The notes: generated by a model not told the origin, from the sequence alone. 35,956 nt of DNA from Streptomyces spiramenti (GCF_012034385.1 NZ_JAAVJB010000031.1:1-35956); one strand, 5' to 3'; positions 7,097 through 19,710 are shown, numbered from the stretch's first letter. Program-made: numbers and translations.

Positions 7097-8392
7097 ATGG
7101 GCACCATGAGTCGGCGGCGACCGCATCGTGACGACCTGGTGATCTGCGTCGCCGGGCTGGCCGCCGGGGTCCTCAGCTGGCGGCTGGGGTTGTACAACGA
7201 CCCGGCGACCGGAGCTCACCGGGGCGCGCTGGTGCTGGTGCCGTTGGCGGTGATGGCCGGCGCGGAGCTGCTGCGCCGCATCGCACCGCTGACCGGCTTG
7301 GCGGTGGGCGTGTTCGCTCTGGCCGCGGACGTGCTGGCCGGATCGCTGCTGGTCACGGTGGTGATGTTCAGCGACCTGGTCTATGCGGCGGCCTGCTACG
7401 GTCCGCGCCGGGTGGCGCGGACGCTGGTACCGGCCTCGGTGGCCTGCTCGGTGGCGGTGACGGTCGGGGTCCTGGTACTGGTGCGCGGGCCGGAGGCGCT
7501 GGTGGTCGGGGCGGTGCTGGCCCTGGTGACCCTGGCGCCGACCTCCAGCGGCCTGCTGGTCCGGTCGCACCGGGAGGCGGCCGACGCGGAGCGGTTGCGT
7601 GCGGAGCAGACGGCCCTGCTGGCGGAGATGGACCGCACCCAGGCGGTGGCGGCGGAGCGTGCAAGGGTGGCGCGCGAGCTCCACGACGTCGTCGCGGGTC
7701 ATCTCTCGGCCATCGCGATCCACGCGACGGCGGCGCTGTCGCGGGAGGAGGCGGAGCCCCGGCGGCAGGCGCTGGGGGTGATCCGGGAGAACAGCACCCA
7801 GGGGCTGGCGGAGATGCGGCGACTGATCGGCATCCTGCGGGAGGCAGGGGACGCCACCGGCGACGGTACGGGGCGGCCGGTGCCCACGGGGCCGGCGGAC
7901 CCGGTCGCCCCGACGCTCGGCGGAGTGGACGCGCTGGTGGCACGGTCGGGACGCGGGGGCGCCGCGGCGGGGCTGCGCTTCACCCTGGTGGACGAGGTCT
8001 CCGGCGCGGGGCCGCTCCCGGCACCGGTGGAACTCGCGGGGTACCGCATCGTCCAGGAGGCGCTGGCCAACGCCGTGCGGCACGCGGCGCCGGGAACGGT
8101 ACGGGTCGAGCTGCGGATCACGGACGGGGCGCTGATGGTGGCGGTGCGCAGCCCGCTGGGTGAGAGCAGGTCGCCCCGGGTGGCGAGCGCCGGGGCGGGG
8201 CTGGTCGGAATGGCCGAGCGGGCCGATCTGCTGGGCGGGACGTTCACGGCGGGCCCGGAGGGGATGGCGGGCTCCGGGGAGGCATGGTGGGTGCGGGCGC
8301 GGCTGCCCCTGGCCGGAGCGACGGCCACGTCGGGGCGCGCGGCGGTTGACGAGGGCCACGGCGGCGCCGGCGCACGGGAGGCGGACGGGTGA
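7097..8392 (+). CDS. NarL-family sensor histidine kinase
   Basis: 431 aa from the ATG at 7097; the ATG at 7106 is nearly as likely because neither has a strong ribosome binding site. The N-terminal 155 residues hold about five transmembrane helices with little extracellular sequence, so it probably senses within or at the membrane. The HisKA_3 dimerisation helix carries the phosphoacceptor His196 in ARELHDVVAGH. The ATPase domain has the N box EALANAVRHAA and the G box GLVGMAERADLLGG. The stop overlaps the GTG of the response regulator by 4 nt, which implies translational coupling. It is divergent from the GIDE gene. The signal is unknown. Confidence 0.9.
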   Translation: MGTMSRRRPHRDDLVICVAGLAAGVLSWRLGLYNDPATGAHRGALVLVPLAVMAGAELLRRIAPLTGLAVGVFALAADVLAGSLLVTVVMFSDLVYAAACYGPRRVARTLVPASVACSVAVTVGVLVLVRGPEALVVGAVLALVTLAPTSSGLLVRSHREAADAERLRAEQTALLAEMDRTQAVAAERARVARELHDVVAGHLSAIAIHATAALSREEAEPRRQALGVIRENSTQGLAEMRRLIGILREAGDATGDGTGRPVPTGPADPVAPTLGGVDALVARSGRGGAAAGLRFTLVDEVSGAGPLPAPVELAGYRIVQEALANAVRHAAPGTVRVELRITDGALMVAVRSPLGESRSPRVASAGAGLVGMAERADLLGGTFTAGPEGMAGSGEAWWVRARLPLAGATATSGRAAVDEGHGGAGAREADG

Positions 8393-9084
8393 ACGGCGAG
8401 GGCGAGGACGGCGGGGCGCGGCGATCCCCGCTGCGCGTGCTGGTGGCGGAGGACCAGTCCGCGGTGCGCGCCGGTCTGGTGCTGATCCTTCGGGGCGCGC
8501 CGGAGGTGGACGTGGTGGCCGAGGCCGCGGACGGGGAACGCGCGGTGGCCGCCGCCCGTGAGCTGCGGCCGGACGTGGTGCTGATGGACGTGCAGATGCC
8601 CCGGTTGGACGGAGTGGCGGCGACCCGGATCATCGTCCGGGAGGGGCTGGCGGACGTGCTGGTGCTGACCACGTTCGACCTGGACGAGTACGTCTTCGGC
8701 GCGCTGCGGGCGGGTGCAGCCGGGTTCCTGCTGAAGGACTCGGAGGCGTCAGAGCTGCTGGCGGCGGTGCGGGCGGTGGGACGGGGCGAGGGCGTGATCG
8801 CGCCGGCGGTGACGCGACGGCTGATCGCCGAGTTCGGGCGGACGCCCGCGCGGAGCGAGGTGGCCACGGCCCGGAAGCGGGAGGCGCGTCTCGCGCCGCT
8901 GACACCGAGGGAGCGGGCGGTCCTGATCGAGGTCGCCCAGGGGTTGTCGAACGCGGAGATCGGACAGCGGCTGGGCATGGCGGAGGCGACCGCGAAGACG
9001 CACATCAGTCGTATGTTCGCCAAGCTCGACCTGCGCAGCCGGGTCCAGGCGGCCATGCTGGCGCGGGAGTTGGGGCTGCTCTGA
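8389..9084 (+). CDS. NarL/FixJ-family response regulator
   Basis: 231 aa; GTG start at 8389 overlapping the kinase stop by 4 nt. The receiver domain is residues 15-130, with acidic pair E21/D22, phospho-acceptor Asp67 (VLMDVQMP), the switch Thr in VLTTFD and Lys in LLKDSE. The C-terminal LuxR-type helix-turn-helix (about 168-225) has LTPRERAVLIEVAQGLSNAEIG and the recognition-helix region EATAKTHISRMFAKL. It pairs with the upstream kinase. The next gene downstream on the same strand is the chitinase, but that gene has its own promoter, so a regulatory link is not shown. Confidence 0.93.
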   Translation: MNGEGEDGGARRSPLRVLVAEDQSAVRAGLVLILRGAPEVDVVAEAADGERAVAAARELRPDVVLMDVQMPRLDGVAATRIIVREGLADVLVLTTFDLDEYVFGALRAGAAGFLLKDSEASELLAAVRAVGRGEGVIAPAVTRRLIAEFGRTPARSEVATARKREARLAPLTPRERAVLIEVAQGLSNAEIGQRLGMAEATAKTHISRMFAKLDLRSRVQAAMLARELGLL

Positions 9085-9188
9085 CCCGCAGGCGACCGGT
9101 GGCGCGCGGCGGCGGCCGGGTGAGAGGCCGTCACCGGATCGACCGAGGCGCCCCGGCGGGCCGTGGGTTCCGCATGGGTCGAGACCTA

Positions 9189-9218
9189 TTGACCGTTGGT
9201 CTGGACCAGTCCTAATCT
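9189..9218 (+). promoter_or_regulatory. Chitinase promoter
   Basis: TTGACC (9189-9194) and TAATCT (9213-9218) are separated by 18 bp, a good match to the vegetative Streptomyces promoter. The expected start is near 9225, leaving a leader of about 90 nt before the TTG start codon. Confidence 0.7.
9195..9210. promoter_or_regulatory. DasR-like operator (dre) in the chitinase promoter
   Basis: The 16-mer GTTGGTCTGGACCAGT matches the DasR consensus ACTGGTCTAGACCAGT at 13 of 16 positions. It fills the spacer between the -35 and -10 boxes, so bound DasR would exclude RNA polymerase. DasR is the GntR-family repressor of chitin and N-acetylglucosamine genes and is released by phosphorylated aminosugars. 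Confidence 0.8.
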
Positions 9219-9313
9219 CAACGCATCTGCTGTGAGCGCATTCATGACAAGCCGTGCTCGCGGGCGGCGCAGATTCCCCCTCGATCTGTCTGACCGACCC
9301 CCCGGGAGTTCCC

Positions 9314-10972
<1,659 letters not shown>

Positions 10973-11008
10973 CCCCGACTCCCGGCGGGTCCCACCCGCC
11001 CCGTCCCG

Positions 11009-11054
11009 GCGTCGGCCGGGGAGACGGACCGCCCGCCGTCTCCCCGGCCGACGC
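11009..11054 (+). terminator. Chitinase terminator, 19-bp perfect stem
   Basis: Positions 11009-11027 pair perfectly with 11036-11054 around an 8-nt loop, starting 37 nt after the chitinase stop. It lies between convergent transcripts (chitinase and the end of the atp operon), so it could stop both. Confidence 0.8.
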
Positions 11055-11161
11055 ACGTCCGGCCTGCGGACCCCGCGACCACGGCGCACAGCGGCGTGCG
11101 GCCAGGCACACGGGCTCCCGCGGCAGCGCAGGCGCCGGTTGCTCCCGGCGGACACGACGAC

Positions 11162-11184
11162 GCCGCAGGCGCGTCGCCTGCGGC
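11162..11184 (-). terminator. Hairpin downstream of the DUF2550 gene / atp operon
   Basis: A perfect 10-bp stem (11162-11171 with 11175-11184) has a 3-nt loop and lies about 100 nt beyond the DUF2550 stop on the minus strand. It is the likely end of the atp transcript. The rest of the 10973-11286 gap holds no recognisable gene. Confidence 0.55.
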
Positions 11185-11286
11185 TCAAGAGAATGCGGGG
11201 GGGGTGCGAACTGGTGCGGGGCGGGTGACCTGCGCCACCCGGGCAACCGGCTGCCGGGACGACCGGGCGGGCGCCGGGTCGGCGAC

Positions 11287-11733
11287 TCAGGCGACGTTGA
11301 CGCGCTGGCCGGGCGGAGCCGCCTCCAGCCAGGCGAGGAACCCGGTGAGGGCGTCCTCGCTCATCGCCAGCTCCAGGTCCATCGACTCGTGCCGACAGGC
11401 GAGGACGACGGCGCCGGAGAGGAGCGCGAGCTCCTCCTCGCCATGGGGCCTGCGGCGGTCGCGCACCTGAATGCTGTCGCGCCGCAGCGTCATCCGCGGA
11501 CGGGGCGCGTAGGAGAAGACACGGAACCACTCGATGTGGTCGCCGTTGTAACGGGCGACCCCGTAGACCCACCCCTTGCCGGGCGACGTACCCGCCGCCG
11601 GGGGGGTCCACCGGGCACTGCAGTCGAAGGTCCCGCCGGGCCGCTGGATCAGCCGCCGACGGACACCGAACGCGAGCAGTCCCACCGGCACCAGTGCCAG
11701 CAGGACCGCGCACACCACGAGTACGAGGACCAT
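11287..11733 (-). CDS. DUF2550 membrane-anchored protein
   Basis: 148 aa. ATG at 11733, with GAGGAGG about 10 nt upstream. A single N-terminal transmembrane helix (residues 2-23) is followed by a short basic stretch (RRRLIQRPGG). The cytoplasmic domain contains GTFDCSARW, GKGWVYGVARYNGDHIEWFRVFSYAPRPR and, near the C-terminus, ESMDLELAMSEDALTGFLAWLEAAPPG. This matches the actinobacterial DUF2550 family, which habitually follows atpC. It begins 44 bp after atpC on the same strand and is probably the last gene of the ATP synthase operon. Its function is unknown; the link to ATP synthase rests only on position. Confidence 0.85.
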   Translation of the reverse strand: MVLVLVVCAVLLALVPVGLLAFGVRRRLIQRPGGTFDCSARWTPPAAGTSPGKGWVYGVARYNGDHIEWFRVFSYAPRPRMTLRRDSIQVRDRRRPHGEEELALLSGAVVLACRHESMDLELAMSEDALTGFLAWLEAAPPGQRVNVA

Positions 11734-11777
11734 CTACGAGCGACCTCCTCGACTCCGGTGGAACGTCAGGACCGCGG

Positions 11778-12161
11778 TCAGTTCTTCCTGGCCGCTGCCG
11801 CGAGACGGACGTGGGCACGACGCTCCGCGTGGGAGTCGGTGTCGGCCTTCGCCTTCTCCAACGCACGCTCGGCACGCTCGACGTCGATCTCGTCAGCCAG
11901 CTCGGCGATCTCCGCGAGCACCGACAGCTTACCGTCCGCGTAGGAGAGGAATCCGCCGTGCACCGCCGCGACAACCGTGCCCTCCCCGCTCTCGCCGGTG
12001 GTGCGGATCGTCACGGGACCCGTCTGCAGCACGCCCAGCAGCGGCTGGTGGTTGGGCATGATGCCGATGTCACCCGACGTGGTGCGGGCGACGACCATGC
12101 CGGCCTTGCCCGACCAGACCCTGCGGTCCGCCGCGACCAGCTCGACGTCCAGCTCAGCCAC
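11778..12161 (-). CDS. atpC: ATP synthase epsilon subunit
   Basis: 127 aa. The N-terminal beta-barrel domain (about 1-85) includes the conserved GDIGIMPNHQPLLGVL and the GGF turn. A C-terminal helical hairpin (about 88-127) can insert into F1 and inhibit ATP hydrolysis. It is part of the central stalk with gamma and the c-ring. It is separated from atpD by 120 bp that contain a perfect 14-bp hairpin, unlike the tight atpA-atpG-atpD spacing, so epsilon expression may be set separately. The ATG at 12161 is preceded by a short AAGGAG a few nt upstream. Confidence 0.95.
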   Translation of the reverse strand: MAELDVELVAADRRVWSGKAGMVVARTTSGDIGIMPNHQPLLGVLQTGPVTIRTTGESGEGTVVAAVHGGFLSYADGKLSVLAEIAELADEIDVERAERALEKAKADTDSHAERRAHVRLAAAARKN

Positions 12162-12234
12162 GATGGCTCCTTAACGATGGAAAGCTGATGAGTGGGAAGT
12201 GGGGCCGTCTTCCGCGAACGGCTCCGGGAGTGTC

Positions 12235-12267
12235 CCGAGGGGGCGGGGCGGCACCCCGCCCCCTCGG
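12235..12267 (-). terminator. Intra-operon hairpin between atpD and atpC
   Basis: A perfect 14-bp GC stem (12235-12248 with 12254-12267) with a 5-nt loop starts 15 nt past the atpD stop. Because atpC follows without an obvious new promoter, it is more likely a partial terminator or an mRNA 3'-end stabiliser than a full stop. Confidence 0.6.
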
Positions 12268-12281
12268 AGACGGTCCGGGTG

Positions 12282-14653
<2,372 letters not shown>

Positions 14654-14655
14654 GC

Positions 14656-16227
14656 TCAGCCCTCGCCCAGGAGCTGGCCGTCCGAGGTCTCGAACTGCTG
14701 CTTGAACTTGTTCACCGCGACGCCGACGGCGGTGATGGTGTCCTTGGACATCTTCGCGCCCTCGCGGATCGAGGTGAGAAGGGCCTTCTCCTCGCGGCTC
14801 AGGTGGTCCAGGAGCTCGCGCTCGAAGCGGCGGATGTCGCCGACCGGGATGTCGTCCATCAGACCGTTGGTGCCGGCCCAGACGGAGACGACCTGGTGCT
14901 CGGTGGGGAAGGGGTTGTACTGCTCCTGCTTGAGCAGCTCCACCATCCGCTTGCCGCGCTCCAGCGCGGACTTCGACGCGGCGTCCAGGTCGGAACCGAA
15001 GGCGGCGAACGCCTCCAGCTCGCGGAACTGGGCCAGGTCGACACGGAGCGAACCGGTGATCTGGCGAATCGCCTTGTGCTGCGCGGAGCCACCGACACGG
15101 GAGACCGAGATACCCACGTTCAGCGCGGGACGGACGCCCGCGTTGAAGAGGTCGGACTCCAGGAAGCACTGGCCGTCGGTGATGGAGATGACGTTGGTCG
15201 GGATGAACGCCGAGACGTCGTTGGCCTTGGTCTCCACGATCGGCAGACCGGTCATCGAACCGGAGCCCAGCGCGTCGGAGAGCTTGGCGCAACGCTCCAG
15301 CAAACGGGAGTGCAGGTAGAAGACGTCACCCGGGTACGCCTCGCGCCCCGGCGGGCGGCGGAGCAGCAGGGAGACGGCACGGTAGGCGTCGGCCTGCTTC
15401 GACAGGTCGTCGAAGATGATCAGGACGTGCTTGCCCTCGTACATCCACTGCTGGCCGATGGCCGAGCCGGTGTAGGGGGCGAGGTACTTGAAGCCCGCCG
15501 GGTCGGACGCGGGGGCCGCCACGATGGTGGTGTACTCCAGCGCGCCGGCCTCCTCCAGGGCACCTCGCACCGAGGCGATGGTGGAGCCCTTCTGGCCGAT
15601 GGCGACGTAGATGCAGCGGACCTGCTTCTTCGGGTCGCCGGTGCGCCAGTTGGCACGCTGGTTGATGATGGTGTCGACCGCGAGGGCGGTCTTGCCGGTC
15701 TGCCGGTCGCCGATGATCAGCTGACGCTGGCCGCGGCCGATCGGGGTCATCGTGTCGACGGCCTTGTAACCGGTCTCCATCGGCTCGTGCACCGACTTGC
15801 GGTCCATGACCGTGGGCGCCTGCAGTTCCAGCGCGCGGCGTCCCGAGGTCTCGATGTCGCCGAGACCGTCGATGGGGGCGCCCAGCGGGTCGACGACCCG
15901 GCCGAGGTAACCCTCGCCGACACCGACGGAGAGCACCTCACCGGTGCGCTGCACCGGCTGGCCCTCCTCGATGCCGCTGAACTCGCCGAGCACGACGGCA
16001 CCGATCTCGCGCTCCTCGAGGTTGAGGGCGAGGCCGAGGGTGCCGTCCTCGAACTTCAGAAGTTCGTTCGCCATCGCCGAGGGAAGACCCTCGACCTTCG
16101 CGATGCCGTCACCGGCAGCGCTGACCGTGCCGACCTCTTCGCGCGAGGCGGCGTCCGGCGTGTACGACTGGACGAAATTCTCCAGCGCGTCCCGGATCTC
16201 ATCCGGCCGGATCGTGAGCTCCGCCAT
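14656..16227 (-). CDS. atpA: ATP synthase alpha subunit
   Basis: 523 aa. The ATG at 16227 ([13 protein letters not shown]) is preceded by AGGGAA, and AAGGAGA lies further up; longer in-frame extensions lack conservation. It carries the non-catalytic nucleotide sites, with Walker A GDRQTGKT at 173-180, the beta-barrel start at residues 25-95, and the typical VGGSAQ segment. It lies 132 bp downstream of atpH; that spacer contains a 9-bp hairpin and two alternative smaller pairings. It is directly coupled to atpG. Confidence 0.98.
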   Translation of the reverse strand: MAELTIRPDEIRDALENFVQSYTPDAASREEVGTVSAAGDGIAKVEGLPSAMANELLKFEDGTLGLALNLEEREIGAVVLGEFSGIEEGQPVQRTGEVLSVGVGEGYLGRVVDPLGAPIDGLGDIETSGRRALELQAPTVMDRKSVHEPMETGYKAVDTMTPIGRGQRQLIIGDRQTGKTALAVDTIINQRANWRTGDPKKQVRCIYVAIGQKGSTIASVRGALEEAGALEYTTIVAAPASDPAGFKYLAPYTGSAIGQQWMYEGKHVLIIFDDLSKQADAYRAVSLLLRRPPGREAYPGDVFYLHSRLLERCAKLSDALGSGSMTGLPIVETKANDVSAFIPTNVISITDGQCFLESDLFNAGVRPALNVGISVSRVGGSAQHKAIRQITGSLRVDLAQFRELEAFAAFGSDLDAASKSALERGKRMVELLKQEQYNPFPTEHQVVSVWAGTNGLMDDIPVGDIRRFERELLDHLSREEKALLTSIREGAKMSKDTITAVGVAVNKFKQQFETSDGQLLGEG

Positions 16228-16324
16228 CTGGGTTCCCTGCTCTCCTTGTTGGGACCGTAAGTCTTCGTACGGCCCAACTCGGGCCGCTGAACACTGCTTC
16301 TTGAGTTGGTAGGGCGCGCTATCC

Positions 16325-16346
16325 GCCGGCCCGCGCACGGGCCGGC
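16325..16346 (-). other. Intra-operon hairpin between atpH and atpA
   Basis: A perfect 9-bp GC stem (16325-16333 with 16338-16346) with a 4-nt loop begins 14 nt beyond the atpH stop. Further toward atpA, segment 16274-16280 can pair either locally (16270-16275 with 16281-16286) or with 16303-16309, making mutually exclusive leader structures. Confidence 0.5.
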
Positions 16347-16359
16347 AGGACGTTCGCGC

Positions 16360-17187
16360 TCAGCCCGCCATCCGGCGCCGGACCTCGTCGAGGCGGTCGG
16401 CGACGGTGCCGTGGATGACCTCGTCCTCGACGCGGACGGAGATCCCGCCGAGCACCGAGGGGTCCACATCCAGGTTCAGCTGGATGTCCCGGCCGTAGAT
16501 CCGGCCGAGCGCGCCGGCGAGCCGGCGCTTCTGCCCGTCGCTGAGCGGGACCGCCGAGACCACGACGGCGACCGAGCGGTCGCGCCGCTCCGCAGCCAGC
16601 CGGGACAGCGATTCCAGGCCCGCCTCCAGGCTACGTCCCCGCGGGTGGAGGACGAGCCGGGCGATGAGCCGCTGGGTGGTGGGCGCCACACGGCCGCCGA
16701 GCAGGCGCTCGACCAGACCGTTGCGCGCGGAGCGCAGCGCTTCGCCGGACTCCTTGCCGCTGAGGGAGGCACGCAGCTCCGGGGAGCCGGCGACGATGCG
16801 GCCGAACCGGAAGAGTTCGTCCTCCACCGAGTCCAGCGTCCCGGCGCCCTCGGCCGCGATCAGATCGGCGGTGTCCGCCAGTTCCTCCAGCGCGTCGACC
16901 AGGTCGCGCGAGGCGGACCACCGGGCACGCACCATTCCCGAGACCAGGTCGACGGCTTCGCCGCCGATCTGACCGCCGAGGAGGCGGCCGACCAGGTCGG
17001 CCTTGCCCGCACCCGGCTGGGAGGGGTCGGTCAGGACGCGGCGCAGCGAGACCTCGCGGTCCAGCAGCACCGTGACCTGCGCCAGGTCGTCTGCCAGGGA
17101 GGTGGCGTCCACACCGGTGGAGTCCACCAGGGTGTTCAGCCGTCCCCGCGCGGCGACCAGCGCCTCGCGGCTCACTCCACCGGTCAT
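16360..17187 (-). CDS. atpH: ATP synthase delta subunit
   Basis: 275 aa, about 100 residues longer than the E. coli protein but normal for actinobacteria. It joins the peripheral stalk to the top of F1. The N-terminal helical bundle occupies roughly 1-180, and the C-terminal part has the conserved PLSDGQKRRLAGALG and DPSVLGGISVRVEDEVIHGTVADRL signature. The ATG overlaps the atpF stop by 4 nt, so translation is coupled. It is followed by a hairpin before atpA. Confidence 0.96.
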   Translation of the reverse strand: MTGGVSREALVAARGRLNTLVDSTGVDATSLADDLAQVTVLLDREVSLRRVLTDPSQPGAGKADLVGRLLGGQIGGEAVDLVSGMVRARWSASRDLVDALEELADTADLIAAEGAGTLDSVEDELFRFGRIVAGSPELRASLSGKESGEALRSARNGLVERLLGGRVAPTTQRLIARLVLHPRGRSLEAGLESLSRLAAERRDRSVAVVVSAVPLSDGQKRRLAGALGRIYGRDIQLNLDVDPSVLGGISVRVEDEVIHGTVADRLDEVRRRMAG

Positions 17188-17723
17188 CGGCCCGCCTCGG
17201 CCTTCTCCTCGAGGTCATCGAGGAAACGGTCGATGGTGCGGCTCTGACGGGCGTGGTCCTCCAGGGACTCCCCGACGAGCCGGCCGGCCAGATCGGTGGC
17301 GATCTTGCCGACGTCCTGACGCAGGGCCTCGGCCGCCTGCTGGCGCTCCGCGGAGATCTGGGCGTGGCCGGCGGCGATGATCTCCTCGCGCTGGCGCTGG
17401 CCCTCCTCCCGCATCTCTGCGATCAGCGTGGCGCCCTGCTCCTGGGCCTCCTGACGCAGTCGGGAGGCGTCCCGCCGGGCGTCGGCGAGCTGCGCGCGGT
17501 ACTCCTCAAGGGTCTGCCGCGCTTCGGCCTGGACGGCCTCGGCCTTCTCCATGCCGCCCTCGATGGCTTCCCGCCGCTCGTCCAGCGCCTTGTTGATGGC
17601 CGGGAGGAGCTTCTTGTGGAAGGCGAGGTAGACGACACCGATGCAGATCAGACCGATGACGATCTCAGGCCAGACGGGCAGCAGCGGACTCTGCGGCCCG
17701 TCGGCGGCCAGCTGAATCATCAT
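17184..17723 (-). CDS. atpF: ATP synthase b subunit
   Basis: 179 aa. One N-terminal membrane helix (residues about 18-36, VIGLICIGVVYLAF) is followed by a long charged coiled coil rich in Glu, Ala, Arg and Gln, forming the peripheral stalk. The ATG at 17723 is preceded by AAAGG; an adjacent ATG (17720) is an equally possible start. It overlaps atpH by 4 nt and follows atpE after 40 bp. Confidence 0.96.
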   Translation of the reverse strand: MMIQLAADGPQSPLLPVWPEIVIGLICIGVVYLAFHKKLLPAINKALDERREAIEGGMEKAEAVQAEARQTLEEYRAQLADARRDASRLRQEAQEQGATLIAEMREEGQRQREEIIAAGHAQISAERQQAAEALRQDVGKIATDLAGRLVGESLEDHARQSRTIDRFLDDLEEKAEAGR

Positions 17724-17763
17724 GGTGGACCTTTCGTCGTGAACGGCTCGGGGGGAGAACCCG

Positions 17764-18000
17764 TCAGTTGAAGATGAACGGGGTGACGAAGCCGATCAGG
17801 GCCAGGGCCTCGACCAGGGCGGCACCGAGGAGCATGTTCTGGCGGATGAGGCCGGCAGCCTCGGGCTGGCGGGCGATGGCCTGCACGCCGTTGCCGAAGA
17901 TGTAACCGACACCGATACCGGCACCGATGACGCCGATGCCGTAGCCGATGGTGCCGATGTTGCCGTTGACGGCGGCGAGGGTCTCGAAAGCAGCGGACAT
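17764..18000 (-). CDS. atpE: ATP synthase c subunit (rotor ring)
   Basis: 78 aa. The ATG at 18000 (MSAAFETLAAVNG) is chosen because AAGGA lies about 10 nt upstream. Two membrane helices are joined by the polar loop RQPE (44-47). The first has the glycine pattern GYGIGVIGAGIGVGY; the second carries the proton-binding Glu64 in ALVEALAL. Ala follows the Glu, without the Ser/Thr ligand of sodium-coupled rings, so this is a proton ring. The gene is preceded by an 8-bp hairpin after atpB, which may help raise its expression relative to subunit a. Confidence 0.97.
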   Translation of the reverse strand: MSAAFETLAAVNGNIGTIGYGIGVIGAGIGVGYIFGNGVQAIARQPEAAGLIRQNMLLGAALVEALALIGFVTPFIFN

Positions 18001-18060
18001 GTCCGTGGTTCCTTCTCTGTGGTAGGCCGATGGACATGTGTCCACCGGTCGTCTGGCGGC

Positions 18061-18081
18061 CGGGGGCCGCGAGGGCCCCCG
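18061..18081 (-). other. Intra-operon hairpin between atpB and atpE
   Basis: An 8-bp perfect stem (18061-18068 with 18074-18081) with a 5-nt loop starts 24 nt beyond the atpB stop and lies 61 nt before the atpE start. Confidence 0.5.
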
Positions 18082-18104
18082 TCGGGTGGGTCAGAAGAAG
18101 CAGG

Positions 18105-18914
18105 TCAGTGCGGCTCTTCCAGCGCGCCCGAGATGTAGGTCGCGGTGAGGATCGTGAAGACGTAGGCCTGGAGCGCCTGGATGAAGAGCTCGAAGACCGT
18201 GATCACCAGGGTCATGAACAGCGAGCCGAAGGCGAAGAAGGTGCCGACGACGGTGCCGAGCATGTACCAGGCGCCGATGAGGAAGACCAGGATCAGCACG
18301 TGGCCGGCGAACATGTTGGCGAACAGACGCACGGCCAGCGTGAAGGGCCGCAGGAAGACGTTCGACAGCAGCTCGATCGGCGTGACGATCACGTAGATCG
18401 GCTTCGGCAGCCCACCCGGGACGCAGAGGTTGCGGATACCGCCGACGAAGCCGTTCGTCTTGAAGGTCACCGTCATGTAGGTGACCCAGACCACCAGCGC
18501 GAGCGCGATGGGGTAGGCGATGATCGACGACGCCGGCAGCTGTGCGACCGGGACGATGGCCCAGAGGTTGAACATCCAGACCGTGAAGAACAGCGTCACC
18601 AGCAGGGGGACGAAGGTGTCGGCCTGCTTGCCGATGACCGCTCGGCCGATCCCGGTGCGCACGAAGTCGTAGAGGACCTCGGCGACCATCTGCAGCTTGC
18701 CCGGGACGACCTTCGCCTTGCCGAACGCCGCCCAGAAGAAGCCGACGACCAGCACCGAGCCGAGGATCGCGAGCAGCGCCGGCTTGTTGAAGTCGAAGCC
18801 GCCGATGCTGAAGATCGGCTCGAACTGGAACGACCAGAGCGAAGGAGCGGGGTAGCCGCAGTCCTGGAAGAGATGGCAGTCGGTCTCGAAGGCGAGCGTC
18901 TGGTCGCTATTCAC
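18105..18914 (-). CDS. atpB: ATP synthase a subunit
   Basis: 269 aa from a GTG at 18914. This start is preferred because AAGGAG sits exactly 6 nt upstream; the ATG at 18932, giving MPKELA first, has no ribosome binding site and would itself encode the AAGGAG as Lys-Glu. Five to six membrane helices are present. The essential stator Arg is Arg196 in FTLAVRLFANMFAGH, which faces the c-ring Glu. The C-terminal helix LFIQALQAYVFTILTATYI forms the proton half-channel. The gap to atpI is about 270 bp and contains small hairpins. Confidence 0.96.
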   Translation of the reverse strand: MNSDQTLAFETDCHLFQDCGYPAPSLWSFQFEPIFSIGGFDFNKPALLAILGSVLVVGFFWAAFGKAKVVPGKLQMVAEVLYDFVRTGIGRAVIGKQADTFVPLLVTLFFTVWMFNLWAIVPVAQLPASSIIAYPIALALVVWVTYMTVTFKTNGFVGGIRNLCVPGGLPKPIYVIVTPIELLSNVFLRPFTLAVRLFANMFAGHVLILVFLIGAWYMLGTVVGTFFAFGSLFMTLVITVFELFIQALQAYVFTILTATYISGALEEPH

Positions 18915-19187
18915 CGCGAGCTCCTTCGGCATGACGCATGGATACGGCTACCTCGCGTGTGGGCGTGGCGGCGTGCCACGGAACGGCACTGGACTGGGTG
19001 GGTGACGGGATGAGGAACCGGCCGGCTGCAACGCCACGCCGCCCCAAGGGAGTCCGGGGGGAACGCGCGGCTGTCCCGTACAGCGCGCGTGCCGACATCG
19101 GCCGAGGCTCCGGCGACGGACGATAGCAGCCCGGGTGGTACCCGCGTATGCCGCCCCCCGTAAGGGCGGCGCCGACGGCGCCCGACA
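18915..19187 (-). other. 273-bp gap between atpI and atpB
   Basis: No gene is seen. Just past the atpI stop, on the minus strand, there are two small stems: GGCGCC pairing around 3 nt (19170-19184) and GCCGCCC/GGGCGGC pairing around 7 nt (about 19151-19170). These could form a weak terminator, which would reduce read-through from atpI, or a protective 3' end. No clear second promoter for atpB was found. Confidence 0.4.
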
Positions 19188-19631
19188 TCAGTCGGTGGCC
19201 TTGTCGTCGGTGCCGCGCGCGGTGGTGGCGGTGTCCTGGTCGGTCACCACATAGGGGGTCTTGACCTTCAGGTTTCCCTGGATCTGACCCGCGAGCCAGG
19301 ACACCATCGCCACGAAGACTCCCGCGGCGAAGAGTTGACCGTCCAGGAACGAGGCGTCCCGGAGGACGACCAGCAGCACCAGGAGGAGGAGGATCTTCGT
19401 CGTGTAGACGAAGACCGCTGCCGCCATGAGCAGATCGGGCCGGTGGTGGACCACCTTGGCCAGCGCGAACTGCCCGGACGCGAAGAAGAGACCTCCGACG
19501 AGCACGCCGAGGCCGACGCTCACCGCTCCGTCTGTCCCGCCCAGCACGGCGGCCGCCACGAGGGCGAGCACACCGGCCACGGCAGTGAAGAGCGCGGCGC
19601 CGCGGATGATCCGGGCGTCGTTGGGCTGCAT
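19188..19631 (-). CDS. atpI: ATP synthase I-chain (AtpI)
   Basis: 147 aa. Four hydrophobic helices are visible at about residues 9-30, 35-58, 68-90 and 99-116, followed by a polar C-terminal tail. It corresponds to the short membrane protein encoded first in atp operons and thought to help assemble the c-ring. The ATG at 19631 is preceded by GGAGA about 9 nt upstream. A Rex-like operator lies 80-97 nt upstream, in an unusually AT-rich patch. Confidence 0.88.
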   Translation of the reverse strand: MQPNDARIIRGAALFTAVAGVLALVAAAVLGGTDGAVSVGLGVLVGGLFFASGQFALAKVVHHRPDLLMAAAVFVYTTKILLLLVLLVVLRDASFLDGQLFAAGVFVAMVSWLAGQIQGNLKVKTPYVVTDQDTATTARGTDDKATD

Positions 19632-19710
19632 GAAGTGGTTCTCCGGCAGGCGTCAGGGGGGGTCTTCGTTGACGGGGAGCCCCAAGAGCGAGACGTGCTC
19701 CATCGGGACT

